The notes under the pieces are model-generated. The model made no database searches and was not told the DNA's origin. It saw only the letters and a program-made list of their open reading frames with translations. Below, in pieces: positions 1 through 7,144 of a stretch of 37,383 nt of DNA. This stretch comes from RGIG5327 sp045612485 (GTDB lineage: Bacteria > Verrucomicrobiota > Lentisphaeria > Victivallales > UBA1829). The stretch lies in NCBI GenBank assembly GCA_045612485.1, contig JAZKZE010000123.1:1-37383 (forward strand), read 5' to 3'. How positions within the stretch are numbered: position 1 is the first letter of the stretch; every line of letters begins with the position of its first letter. Both the position numbers and the translations under genes were made by a program.

Positions 1-337
1 CTATCCGGAAGGAACAACAGGTGACGGAACAACTCTTCTGCCTTTCAAAACCGGCCCTTTTGAACCTGCAATCAAAGGCAGTTTCCCTATTCTGCCTGTT
101 CTTACGTTTTACAGCGTGCCGAAGGGAGAACATGACCCTGGTTGGTTTGATGATACGGAAATGACGGAACATATATGGAGGTTTCTGGGGATAAAAAAGA
201 TCAGGGCGGATATATATATTCTGCCGGAGATCCCCGCAGAGGAAGGCTCTGACAGAAAACTTCTTGCTGAAAAAGTATATACCGTTATGACGGAAAAACA
301 TAAAGAACTCCTGAAAGAAAACAATAACAGAATATAA
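1..337 (+). CDS. plsC: 1-acyl-sn-glycerol-3-phosphate acyltransferase (PlsC family), C-terminal part
   Basis: The gene enters from the left edge with its first whole codon at base 2, so the N-terminus, including the catalytic HX4D motif, lies outside the window. The visible part starts with YPEGTTGDGTTLLPFKTGPF, which matches acyltransferase motif III (F-P-E-G-T followed by F-K-x-G-x-F), then SFPILPVLTFY, which fits the hydrophobic motif IV. The family acylates lysophosphatidate at the inner membrane during phospholipid synthesis. The Thr-Gly-Asp-Gly insert after PEGT is usual in the family. About 110 residues remain, ending in a charged helix. The CobS-like gene starts 32 bases downstream and is probably co-transcribed. 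The family call is good; exact substrate specificity cannot be judged. Confidence 0.8.
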   Translation, partial: YPEGTTGDGTTLLPFKTGPFEPAIKGSFPILPVLTFYSVPKGEHDPGWFDDTEMTEHIWRFLGIKKIRADIYILPEIPAEEGSDRKLLAEKVYTVMTEKHKELLKENNNRI

Positions 338-369
338 AAATCAATCCTATTTTACGAAAGGAAAAAAAT

Positions 370-1188
370 ATGAACACATCATTTCACATGCTTCTTTCCC
401 AGTTCGCCGCGGCATGGGATGTATTTTTCACAGTAAAACTGCCCGCATTTTTTCACAGCGGTATGGAAGAATGGGAAACGATCGACGGTAAGGGAGCATT
501 GACCGTCCCCATGCTTCCCGCAGCAGGAGCTGCAGCTGGTTTTATTCTTTTTCTGCCATTGACTTTTATCTGCATACTGGGCCGTCCGGTTGCTGCCGGA
601 ATACTCGGAGCAACGATCGCCCCTCTGATCATAGAACTTTTAAGCGGCGGCAAAGATCTGCGTTCCCTTGCCATCTTCCTGGAAAAACGCAGAAAAGGCA
701 TGGATGTGGAAGAAGCACTCACTCCTCCGGAAAAAAATGATTCAACCAATCATTCCGCCTCCTATACTCTTATTGTCTTTACCATGTATGTTCTGCGGAT
801 GATCTTTTTCGGTGTTCTTGCCTATTTCAATGCCTCCTTCTGGTTTATTGTCGTCTTTGCAGGCTCTTTCTATCTGCGGGCAGAACTCTCCCTTGTAAAT
901 ATTCCAGGAGAATTCGGCAGAAAATCTTTGCTGAGTGTACCTGAAGGAATGAAAAAATATCATATATATACCGCCCTCATCCTCTGCCTTCTTGCCGGTT
1001 TCCTGCGGGATATTCCCTTTACCCTTATCGGGTTCCTTGTTGCGATGCTGGCGGCATTTCTGGCAAAGGGGGCCTGTCTGGAATCTGTTTCCGGGATCAA
1101 TAAATTTGCGGTGCGGGTATTCGGATACGCATCTGAATTTGTACTGCTTTTTACAGGAGTCCTTCTCTACGCCAAACCGGGAGCCTGA
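370..1188 (+). CDS. CobS-like multi-pass membrane protein lacking the catalytic acidic motif
   Basis: This is a 272-residue integral membrane protein with an AAGGAAAAAA ribosome site before the ATG. It follows the layout of cobalamin synthase (CobS, adenosylcobinamide-GDP ribazoletransferase): an N-terminal F-T-x-K-L-P segment (residues 20-25), a first hydrophobic hairpin (45-90), then LSGGKDLRSL (91-100) where CobS has TGG-H-LDGLADT-DG, and GINKFAVRVFGYASE (242-256) where CobS has GG-TGD-LGA--E. The conserved Asp residues of both CobS motifs are absent (LRSLAIFLE and NKF instead of LDGLADT and TGD), so normal Mg-dependent CobS activity is doubtful. Length is near the family's 245-260. No other cobalamin gene is visible here. 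The homology call was made by eye and is moderate; an unrelated membrane protein remains possible. Confidence 0.45.
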   Translation: MNTSFHMLLSQFAAAWDVFFTVKLPAFFHSGMEEWETIDGKGALTVPMLPAAGAAAGFILFLPLTFICILGRPVAAGILGATIAPLIIELLSGGKDLRSLAIFLEKRRKGMDVEEALTPPEKNDSTNHSASYTLIVFTMYVLRMIFFGVLAYFNASFWFIVVFAGSFYLRAELSLVNIPGEFGRKSLLSVPEGMKKYHIYTALILCLLAGFLRDIPFTLIGFLVAMLAAFLAKGACLESVSGINKFAVRVFGYASEFVLLFTGVLLYAKPGA

Positions 1189-1207
1189 TTTTTCCTGCTC
1201 TCCCCGG

Positions 1208-2170
1208 TTACTTCACACTTTCCCGTTTGATAAGACGGTAAGGGAGAGTTGTTACACAGGGGAAATCTTTTCCGGAAGTCCTTGCAGAGATAAGTTCAAG
1301 GACTTTTCCGGCAAGAAGAGCATATTCCTGTGTGATTGTTGTTTGCGGCGGAACGGCATAATTGGAGAAAAATGTCTGTTCTGAGGCAATAAGGGAAATA
1401 TCATCCGGAACCTGTCTGCCATAGAGGGAAAGAGCATAAAGAACGGTTATCCCTGCATTTCCACCGGGGCAGAACAGAGCATCTACGCCTTGTTTCAACA
1501 GCTTTCCCACCAGTTCCACATAACGCAAACTGCCCTCCCCGGAAAACTGTATGAGAGAGGGGGAATCCGGCAAGTGCAGTTTTTTCAGTATTTCCAGAAC
1601 AGCATTTTCCCGCAGCAGGGTATTGCCTTCCCCCCGGTTTCCATGAATGATACAGCCGATTTTTTTGCAGGAACGTTCTTTAAGATGAGTCAAAGCCAGT
1701 TCCATACCGGAAAACTCATCGGAATTCACAAAGAAAATATTGTTTCCCCGTTTTTTCCCGGCAGGGGAACGGTCAAGAAAAATCAAAGGTTCATTATACT
1801 TTTCCTCCCAATCCGGCAGCATGGAAGGATCGATGCCTATGGCAACAGCGGCACAGAAACGGATATCCGGCAATCTTTCCAGACTGTTCAACGGCAGTAT
1901 TTCCACCCGGAACCCGGCTTCCGGCAACACTCCCGTCAGAGCCATAAGAAGCATATCTATACAGCTTTGCACCGGATAAACATTATTATAAGGGGTGATG
2001 ATGACCACATTTTTCAATTTTTCGGAGATCTGCGGGTGATAATTATATTCGGAAGCTATTTTCCGTATCTTTTTTGCTATTTCCTCATTTACTCCGGTAT
2101 TTCTGTTGAATACCCTTGACACGGTTGCAGGGGATACTCCGGCAAGTTCCGCTATTTTCCGCATATTCAT
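1208..2170 (-). CDS. LacI-family transcriptional regulator
   Basis: This 320-residue repressor has a classic N-terminal LacI helix-turn-helix: MRKIAELAGVSPATVSRVF (residues 3-21), then IRKIASEYNYHP. The periplasmic-binding-like sensor domain follows, with VVIITPYNN opening its first beta strand, and LIASEQTFFSNYAVPPQTTITQ (250s-270s) resembling the usual D-x2-x-P-x-LTT region. The stretch between YHP and the first strand (QISEKLKN) is about six residues shorter than usual and lacks the N-x2-A-R-x-L hinge helix. It is divergent from the dehydrogenase operon at 2378 and is its likely regulator. A TTGATT/TATATT promoter precedes it. The ATG at 2170 follows AAAAGGAGAAA, which fixes the start. The ligand is unknown, probably a sugar or sugar acid. 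Confidence 0.9.
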   Translation of the reverse strand: MNMRKIAELAGVSPATVSRVFNRNTGVNEEIAKKIRKIASEYNYHPQISEKLKNVVIITPYNNVYPVQSCIDMLLMALTGVLPEAGFRVEILPLNSLERLPDIRFCAAVAIGIDPSMLPDWEEKYNEPLIFLDRSPAGKKRGNNIFFVNSDEFSGMELALTHLKERSCKKIGCIIHGNRGEGNTLLRENAVLEILKKLHLPDSPSLIQFSGEGSLRYVELVGKLLKQGVDALFCPGGNAGITVLYALSLYGRQVPDDISLIASEQTFFSNYAVPPQTTITQEYALLAGKVLELISARTSGKDFPCVTTLPYRLIKRESVK

Positions 2171-2201
2171 GAAACTGTTTCTCCTTTTTTGAAATATTTT
2201 T

Positions 2202-2229
2202 AATATAACATACGTTTTTGCGAAATCAA
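2202..2229 (-). promoter_or_regulatory. Promoter of the LacI-family gene
   Basis: On the minus strand, TTGATT (2224-2229) is separated by 16 bases from TATATT (2202-2207), about 30 bases upstream of the LacI start codon. The spacer contains TTTTGCGAAA (2216-2225), a near-palindrome that could be an autoregulatory operator. Assignment is by match to sigma70 consensus only. Confidence 0.45.
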
Positions 2230-2275
2230 ATCTTCTGTTACGGAAAAATTTTCAAAAAAAAGGAAAAAGCATGAT

Positions 2276-2304
2276 TTGCAAAAGTTTTATCCACGGGGTA
2301 TCTT
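2276..2304 (+). promoter_or_regulatory. Promoter of the dehydrogenase operon
   Basis: TTGCAA (2276-2281) is followed by a 17-base spacer and TATCTT (2299-2304), leaving a leader of about 65 bases before the operon's first ATG. The -35 lies in the palindrome TTTGCAAA, which resembles the TTTTGCGAAA in the divergent promoter and may be the LacI-type operator. The same TTGCAA -35 appears at unrelated genes (8606, 34188), so the operator reading is tentative. Confidence 0.45.
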
Positions 2305-2377
2305 TAACGTTGTGAAAAACTTTTATACAGAACTTACAGATCTTCTCCTGTAAAATTCCAAATAAGAAAGGAAAAAA

Positions 2378-3400
2378 ATGGATTATTCTATTCTTGTTTC
2401 CCATGAACCCAATAAAATCGTACTGGAAAAACGTTCTCTTACGGATGATGCCTTTACGGATGATTCCGTCCTTATGAAACTTTCCTACAGTGCCATAAGT
2501 GCCGGTACCGAATGTGCATGGCTTTCCGGCAATGCCAATAATGCCGGTAATACTTACCCCTATTATCCCGGTTACAGTTCTGCCGGGATCATTGAAAAAG
2601 TGGGAAAAAATGTAAAATCCTTTGCTCCCGGCGATAAAGTCATTGCCTGGAATGTGGGACATTTATCCCATATCGTCCTTTCTGAAGAAGCCGCCAGACA
2701 GAGATTATATAAGATACAGGAAGAAAATATCTCCCTTAAAGAAGCCGCCTTCGGATATATCTCCACCTTTCCCATGCTGGGAATAAGAAAATTACAGATC
2801 GAAATGGGGGAAAGCGTGATGATCGCAGGTCTGGGAATCCTGGGACAGCTTGCCGTACAGTTTGCCCGTCTGCGGGGTGCTTATCCTGTTCTTGCCTGTG
2901 ATATGGATCCGGCAAGACGGGCTCTTGCCCTGAAAATGGGGGCGGATATGGTCTTTGATCCTTCCGCAGAAGATTTTATTGAACAGGTGATAAAAGCCAC
3001 AAACGGAAAAAAGGTCAATGCAGTTGTGGAAGTAACAGGAAAAGCCATTGCCTTGCGTCAGGCACTCAAATATACAGCACGCATGGGAAGGATCGTCCTT
3101 ACCGGCTGTACCAGAGTACCGGAAGGGGTCATTGATTTCTACCGGGATGTGCATTTGACAGGGATTTCCATTATCGGAGGTCATACCAGTACCCGTCCTT
3201 CCGTTGATTCCCGTACCGGAGCATGGACCCATCTGGATGATCTGCGTACCTGGAGCAGTTTTTTAAGTTCAAAAAGAGTGGACATGGCTTCTCTCATCAC
3301 CAGAACTCTTTCCCCGAAGGACGCACAGGAAGTTTATACCATGCTTCTCACAACAAAAAATCCGCCGCTGGGACTTGTTTTTGACTGGAGAACAATATGA
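2378..3400 (+). CDS. Medium-chain dehydrogenase/reductase (alcohol dehydrogenase-like)
   Basis: This is a 340-residue cytoplasmic NAD(P)-dependent oxidoreductase of the MDR superfamily. The N-terminal GroES-like domain carries SAGTECAWLSG (41-51) and YPGYSSAG (64-70); the Rossmann domain has GLGILGQLAVQFAR (151-164) with the expected GxGxxG. Zinc-dependent members usually have a G-x-C-G-T-D-x-H stretch; here it is SAISAGTE, so the catalytic Cys is missing, as in the BchC-like and inositol-catabolism relatives with SxGTE. It is the first gene of a three-gene operon: the stop codon overlaps the next start (ATGA). AAGGAAAAAA precedes the ATG. The substrate is probably a polyol, sugar or sugar acid, by analogy with the neighbouring Gfo/Idh enzyme; this is inference. 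Confidence 0.85.
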   Translation: MDYSILVSHEPNKIVLEKRSLTDDAFTDDSVLMKLSYSAISAGTECAWLSGNANNAGNTYPYYPGYSSAGIIEKVGKNVKSFAPGDKVIAWNVGHLSHIVLSEEAARQRLYKIQEENISLKEAAFGYISTFPMLGIRKLQIEMGESVMIAGLGILGQLAVQFARLRGAYPVLACDMDPARRALALKMGADMVFDPSAEDFIEQVIKATNGKKVNAVVEVTGKAIALRQALKYTARMGRIVLTGCTRVPEGVIDFYRDVHLTGISIIGGHTSTRPSVDSRTGAWTHLDDLRTWSSFLSSKRVDMASLITRTLSPKDAQEVYTMLLTTKNPPLGLVFDWRTI

Positions 3401-4431
3401 GTATTGAAAAAAGACCTTTGAAGATCATTCAGATCGGAACCTCTCACGAACATGCCTCCGGCAAGTACAGTTCCCTCAAACTTATCCCGGAAAGTTTTGA
3501 ACTTCTGGGGTATGTGGATGATTTGGAGATCATGGACTCTCCCAGATATATTACAAACTTGCACCCGACTTACAATTACGGCAAAAAATTTACTCTGGAA
3601 GAAGCTCTTTCTTACCCGGAACTGGATGCGGTGGCTGTGGAAGTACCCAATCTGGAGCTTGTAAAAGTGGGCATGATGTGCGCCCAAAGGGGGATCGCCA
3701 TACATCTTGACAAACCTGCCGGGGAAAATGTGGAGGATTATGCAGAATTGCTTGCCCTCTGTAAAAAAAATCATATTCCTCTGCAAATGGGCTATATGTA
3801 CCGGGGCAATCCGGCATTGAGTTATGTACGGGAACTGATAAAAAACAAAGTCATCGGAGAAGTTTTTGAAGCAAATCTGGATATGAATCACGGTTACGGG
3901 GATGCTTTTTATGATGAATATATAGCCAAATTCAAAGGGGGACTTATGTTCAATTTGGGCTGTCACCTGATTGATTTTGTCCTTGCCGCCATGGGGGAAC
4001 CGGAAAAGATCACGCCCTTTATTTCTTCTGTTCCGGGACACCCGGCAAAGGAAGTAAATAATATGCTTGCTGTCTTGCAATATCCCAATGCTTTTGTAAA
4101 ACTGACCGCATGCAGCGGGGAGTCCGGCATAACCCAGCACAGACGCTGGACTTTTGCAGGAACAAACGGTTACATCAATATCTGTCCTCCGGAACGCTTT
4201 GACGGTCAGGGGGTGGTCATCGAACTCTTTATGAAAAAAGCCTGCGGACTCATCCCGCAGGGCAATCACCGTTTTACATTCCCGCCTCAGAGAGACCGTT
4301 ACGTGGAACAGTTGAAGGAACTGGCTTCGATCATAAGAAAGGAACAGACTAATCCCTATACTTATGAACACGACCTTGCCGTCCACAAAGTCACCCTTGC
4401 AGCATCCGGCTGTATGAAATGGGAAAAATGA
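3397..4431 (+). CDS. Gfo/Idh/MocA-family oxidoreductase
   Basis: This is a 344-residue NAD(P)-dependent sugar or cyclitol dehydrogenase. The N-terminal Rossmann fold starts LKIIQIGTSHEHA (8-20) with H-E-H in place of the common G-x-G-x2-G; HLDKPAGE (103-110) is the E-K-P motif with Asp for Glu; GCHLIDFVLAAMG (188-200) is the G-x-H-x-x-D signature holding the catalytic His. It overlaps the upstream gene by four bases, so translation is probably coupled. The family acts on sugars, inositols and their phosphates in the cytosol. Together with the two MDR enzymes it suggests stepwise oxidation and reduction of a sugar-like substrate under control of the divergent LacI regulator. The substrate is not predictable. 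Confidence 0.88.
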   Translation: MSIEKRPLKIIQIGTSHEHASGKYSSLKLIPESFELLGYVDDLEIMDSPRYITNLHPTYNYGKKFTLEEALSYPELDAVAVEVPNLELVKVGMMCAQRGIAIHLDKPAGENVEDYAELLALCKKNHIPLQMGYMYRGNPALSYVRELIKNKVIGEVFEANLDMNHGYGDAFYDEYIAKFKGGLMFNLGCHLIDFVLAAMGEPEKITPFISSVPGHPAKEVNNMLAVLQYPNAFVKLTACSGESGITQHRRWTFAGTNGYINICPPERFDGQGVVIELFMKKACGLIPQGNHRFTFPPQRDRYVEQLKELASIIRKEQTNPYTYEHDLAVHKVTLAASGCMKWEK

Positions 4432-4462
4432 TATTGTATATGTATAAGGAAAGGAAAAGAAA

Positions 4463-5422
4463 ATGTACGCAATGATCCTTGATGAAAAACTTGATTTCCA
4501 GTGGGCGCAAGTCCCTGATCCCGTCAGAAAAGAAAATGAAGTCCTTATAGAAGTATATGCTGCTGCCGTAAACCGGGCGGATCTTATGCAGAAAGACGGC
4601 TGTTATTCCTCCCCTCCGGATTGGCCTCAATGGTGCGGTCTGGAATGTTCCGGGACGATTCTGGAAGCTCCGGAAAACTCCCGTTATAAGAAAGGGGATA
4701 AAGTTTGTGCGCTTCTGGGCGGAGGCGGATACAGCCAGAAAGTTGCCGTTCCGGAAGGAATGGTACTTCCTGTACCGGAAAACCTTACAATGGAGGAAGC
4801 CGCCGCGATCCCGGAAGTATGGTGTACGGTATATTTGAATATGATGAAAGAAGCCGGAGGAATAAAAGAAGGGGATGTATTTTTTGTTCAGGCAGGGGCA
4901 AGCGGAGTAGGTCTTGCCGCCATCCAGCTTGCAAAATTCTACGGTGCAAAGGTCATAACCACCATCAGCAATGATGAAAAAGCCCTTGCGGTGAAAAAGG
5001 CGGGAGCGGATATTATCGTCAATTATAAAAAAGAATCCCTGAAAGAAGTTCTGGAACAGAATCCCCCGGATATAGCATTGGATTGTGTGGCAGGAGAAGG
5101 CATGGGGGAATGTTTCCGGCAGCTGAAATTCTGCGGCAGATGGATCATGATCGCCAGTATGACAGGGGGAAAAACCCAAATCGATCTGGAACAGGTCTGG
5201 AGAAAAAGATTGAAACTTATCGGCAGTACCCTGCGGAGCCGTACAAGTGAGGAAAAGACCTCTCTTCTTCAGAGCATGGAAAAAGAGTTATGGCAGGCAT
5301 TCAGTACCAAACGCCTTGCAACAAATGTTTATGCAGTTCTTCCCGTTGCGGAAGTGGAAAAGGCCCATAATATACTGCGAACCTCACAGAATATCGGAAA
5401 AGTTGTTTTGACTTTCAAATAA
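4463..5422 (+). CDS. Quinone oxidoreductase-like MDR protein (PIG3/TP53I3 type)
   Basis: This 319-residue protein belongs to the zinc-free quinone reductase branch of the MDR superfamily. NRADLMQKDGCYSSPP (37-52) is the diagnostic N-R-A-D-L-x-Q-x-x-G-x-Y motif, VCALLGGGGYSQKVAVPEG (81-99) follows, and QAGASGVGLAAIQLAK (143-158) is the A-x-x-G-V-G dinucleotide-binding loop. These enzymes reduce quinones or alpha,beta-unsaturated carbonyls with NADPH in the cytosol. It follows the Gfo/Idh gene after 31 bases with an AAGGAAAAGAAA ribosome site and closes the operon, with a strong terminator about 60 bases downstream. In this context it may reduce an enone formed by dehydration of an oxidised sugar, but that is speculation. 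Confidence 0.85.
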   Translation: MYAMILDEKLDFQWAQVPDPVRKENEVLIEVYAAAVNRADLMQKDGCYSSPPDWPQWCGLECSGTILEAPENSRYKKGDKVCALLGGGGYSQKVAVPEGMVLPVPENLTMEEAAAIPEVWCTVYLNMMKEAGGIKEGDVFFVQAGASGVGLAAIQLAKFYGAKVITTISNDEKALAVKKAGADIIVNYKKESLKEVLEQNPPDIALDCVAGEGMGECFRQLKFCGRWIMIASMTGGKTQIDLEQVWRKRLKLIGSTLRSRTSEEKTSLLQSMEKELWQAFSTKRLATNVYAVLPVAEVEKAHNILRTSQNIGKVVLTFK

Positions 5423-5480
5423 GAGAAAGGGAAATTACTGCCGGAGAAAGTCCGGCACGATATTTCTGATGTAACATTCT

Positions 5481-5521
5481 GCCGTACCGGGAATTATTCC
5501 AGTTTCCGGTACGGCTTTTTT
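5481..5521 (+). terminator. Rho-independent terminator after the dehydrogenase operon
   Basis: A perfect 10-bp stem pairs GCCGTACCGG (5481-5490) with CCGGTACGGC (5506-5515) and is followed by six T residues (5516-5521). A smaller GCCGGA/TCCGGC hairpin sits just upstream at 5440-5456. Confidence 0.9.
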
Positions 5522-5582
5522 CTGCCGGCACCACAGTAACTTTACTCCGGCAGGGGATAAAGGAAAATTCTGCTTATTCTGC

Positions 5583-5610
5583 TTGCTTTTTCACTTGCGG
5601 GAGATATATT
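5583..5610 (+). promoter_or_regulatory. Promoter of the VOC gene
   Basis: TTGCTT (5583-5588) is spaced 16 bases from TATATT (5605-5610). An AGGAG ribosome site (5639-5643) lies nine bases before the VOC start codon. It belongs to the recurring TTGC-type promoters of this window. Confidence 0.5.
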
Positions 5611-5652
5611 AATATTACCAATATCATTCACTGAATACAGGAGATATATCAC

Positions 5653-6024
5653 ATGAAATTCCGCATGGTTCACAACAACTTGAACGTTTTCGATCTGGAT
5701 AAGAGCATCAAATTTTATCAGGATGCCTTTGATATGTACGAAGTACGCCGCATCAACGCCAAAGATGGTTCTTTTATCATCGTTTACCTGGAAGACGGCA
5801 ACAGCAGTCATCAGCTGGAACTTACCTGGCTGCGTGAAATGGATCGTCCCTATGACCTCGGCGACAATGAATTTCACCTTGCCTTTGAAGTGGATGACTA
5901 TGAAGCAGCCCACAAACGCCATGAAGAAATGGGAGTTATCTGTTACGAAAACCCCGATATGGGAATTTACTTCGTGAATGACCCCAATGACTACTGGCTG
6001 GAGATCCTGCCGGAGAAACGGTGA
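5653..6024 (+). CDS. VOC/glyoxalase-fold metalloenzyme (lactoylglutathione lyase-like)
   Basis: This 123-residue protein has the two-repeat beta-alpha-beta3 vicinal-oxygen-chelate fold. The four metal-binding residues of bacterial glyoxalase I are all in place: H7 (MVHNNLNV), E56 (HQLELTW), H75 (NEFHLAFEV) and E117 (DYWLEILPEK). Length is close to the usual 125-135. It would act in the cytosol on a methylglyoxal-thiol adduct or a related substrate. The final 12 codons before the last lysine form a 36-bp sequence that recurs at 7092-7127, on the other side of rhuM, so this gene's 3' end was the insertion point. The native last codons may be those of the downstream copy (ending KK, stop TAA) and not the present KR, TGA. 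Confidence 0.88.
   Translation: MKFRMVHNNLNVFDLDKSIKFYQDAFDMYEVRRINAKDGSFIIVYLEDGNSSHQLELTWLREMDRPYDLGDNEFHLAFEVDDYEAAHKRHEEMGVICYENPDMGIYFVNDPNDYWLEILPEKR
5983..6018 (+). repeat. 36-bp direct repeat, left copy (end of VOC gene)
   Basis: Bases 5983-6018 are identical to 7092-7127. The copy encodes PNDYWLEILPEK in the VOC reading frame. It forms the left border of the rhuM insertion, and the copies are offset by 1,109 bp. Confidence 0.95.
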
Positions 6025-6046
6025 GGTTTTTCTGAAGGTCAGTAAT

Positions 6047-7063
6047 ATGAACGGCTATTCAGAAGAAATCATTATCTATTCAACAGCCGACGGCAAAGCT
6101 AATATATCTTTGCTGGCAAAGGACGGCAGTGTCTGGCTCAACCAAAATCAGCTTGCTGAACTTTTTGCCACCTCCAAGGCAAATATATCGACTCATATAT
6201 CCAATATATTTGAGGACAAGGAGTTGCAAAAAAATTCAGTTATTAAGTTTTATTTAACAACTGCCGCCGACGGCAAAGATTACAATGTGGCTTATTACTC
6301 GCTTGATATGATCCTTGCCATCGGTTTCCGGGTGCGGAGCAAGCGGGGAACCCAGTTCCGGCAATGGGCGAACCGCAATCTTGTCGAGTTCATGCGAAAA
6401 GGTTTTATCATTGATGATGAACGTTTGAAAAATCCCGACGGACGTCCGGATTATTTTGATGAATTACTGGAACGCATCCGGGAGATCCGGGCTTCGGAAA
6501 AACGCTTTTATCAGAAGGTTCGTGAACTTTTCAGTTTGAGCAGTGATTACGATGCAACTGATAAATCGACTCAAATGTTTTTTGCCGAAACGCAGAATAA
6601 GCTGCTCTATGCGGTAACTCATCTTACTGCCGCAGAGATCATTGTTCAGCGTGCCAAAGCTGAACTGCCCAACTTCGGAGCGACCGCCTGGGCGGGTTCA
6701 ATTGTCCGCAAGGGAGATATTTTTACCGCCAAAAACTTTTTGAACAAAGATGAGCTTGATTCACTCAACCGTCTGGTCATGATCTTTTTGGAATCGGCTG
6801 AATTACGGATCAAAAACCGACGTACACTCACGATGGACTTCTGGCGGAGCAATGTCAATCAGTTGTTGGAGTTCAACGGGTTTGAAATATTGGATAATAC
6901 CGGTTCGATCAGCAACAATGATATGAAAGCAATCGTAAGCGAACGGTATGAAGTATTCAATCAGCGGCGTAAAACCGAAGCTGCCAGACAGGCTGATTTG
7001 GAAGACTTGCAGGAGTTGAAACTGCTTGAAGAAGAACTCACTGCCCGCAAAAAAGATCAATAA
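6047..7063 (+). CDS. rhuM: RhuM-family protein
   Basis: This 338-residue protein matches the virulence protein RhuM family: an N-terminal DNA-binding-like region with SVWLNQNQLAELFATSKANI (28-47), the hallmark FRVRSKRGTQFRQWANRNL (94-112), KGFIIDDERLKNP (118-130), and a helical C-terminal half ending in a charged coiled coil. The family is named for a gene of a Salmonella pathogenicity island and is common in mobile or defence-associated DNA; its biochemical role is not established. The reading frame is open back to 5978, inside the VOC gene, but the ATG at 6047 (MNGYSEE) is where family similarity begins. The gene sits between 36-bp direct repeats, with no integrase or transposase beside it, so it looks like recently acquired cargo. 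Confidence 0.85.
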   Translation: MNGYSEEIIIYSTADGKANISLLAKDGSVWLNQNQLAELFATSKANISTHISNIFEDKELQKNSVIKFYLTTAADGKDYNVAYYSLDMILAIGFRVRSKRGTQFRQWANRNLVEFMRKGFIIDDERLKNPDGRPDYFDELLERIREIRASEKRFYQKVRELFSLSSDYDATDKSTQMFFAETQNKLLYAVTHLTAAEIIVQRAKAELPNFGATAWAGSIVRKGDIFTAKNFLNKDELDSLNRLVMIFLESAELRIKNRRTLTMDFWRSNVNQLLEFNGFEILDNTGSISNNDMKAIVSERYEVFNQRRKTEAARQADLEDLQELKLLEEELTARKKDQ

Positions 7064-7067
7064 TGGG

Positions 7068-7133
7068 GATGTATTCGTTATGACCATAGTGCCCAATGAC
7101 TACTGGCTGGAGATCCTGCCGGAGAAAAAATAA
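7068..7133 (+). pseudogene. Duplicated 3' end of the VOC gene
   Basis: In the frame ending at TAA 7131-7133 the bases encode VFVMTIVPNDYWLEILPEKK, against YFVNDPNDYWLEILPEKR at the end of the intact VOC gene. The match is exact over 36 bp and imperfect upstream (TTCGT then ATGACC in both, with six extra bases here). It has no usable upstream portion and is probably the original gene end, displaced by the rhuM insertion. It ends 11 bases before the MATE start. Confidence 0.75.
7092..7127 (+). repeat. 36-bp direct repeat, right copy
   Basis: Identical to 5983-6018, in the same orientation and codon phase. It marks the right border of the rhuM insertion. Confidence 0.95.
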
Positions 7134-7144
7134 AGGTATAAAAA

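Noticed and set aside
1490..2119. Plus-strand open frame inside the LacI gene
   Set aside because: The LacI frame has a clear HTH and ribosome site; this frame is its antisense shadow.
2287..2295. TTATCCACG as a DnaA box
   Set aside because: It is a single eight-of-nine match within a promoter spacer far from dnaA; one such match is expected by chance.
3334..4386. Minus-strand open frame of 350 codons
   Set aside because: It is opposite the well-supported Gfo/Idh/MocA gene and has no family motif.
5978..6046. Longer rhuM start overlapping the VOC gene
   Set aside because: The extra 23 codons read MTPMTTGWRSCRRNGEVFLK, have no similarity to RhuM and arise from the VOC sequence in another frame.
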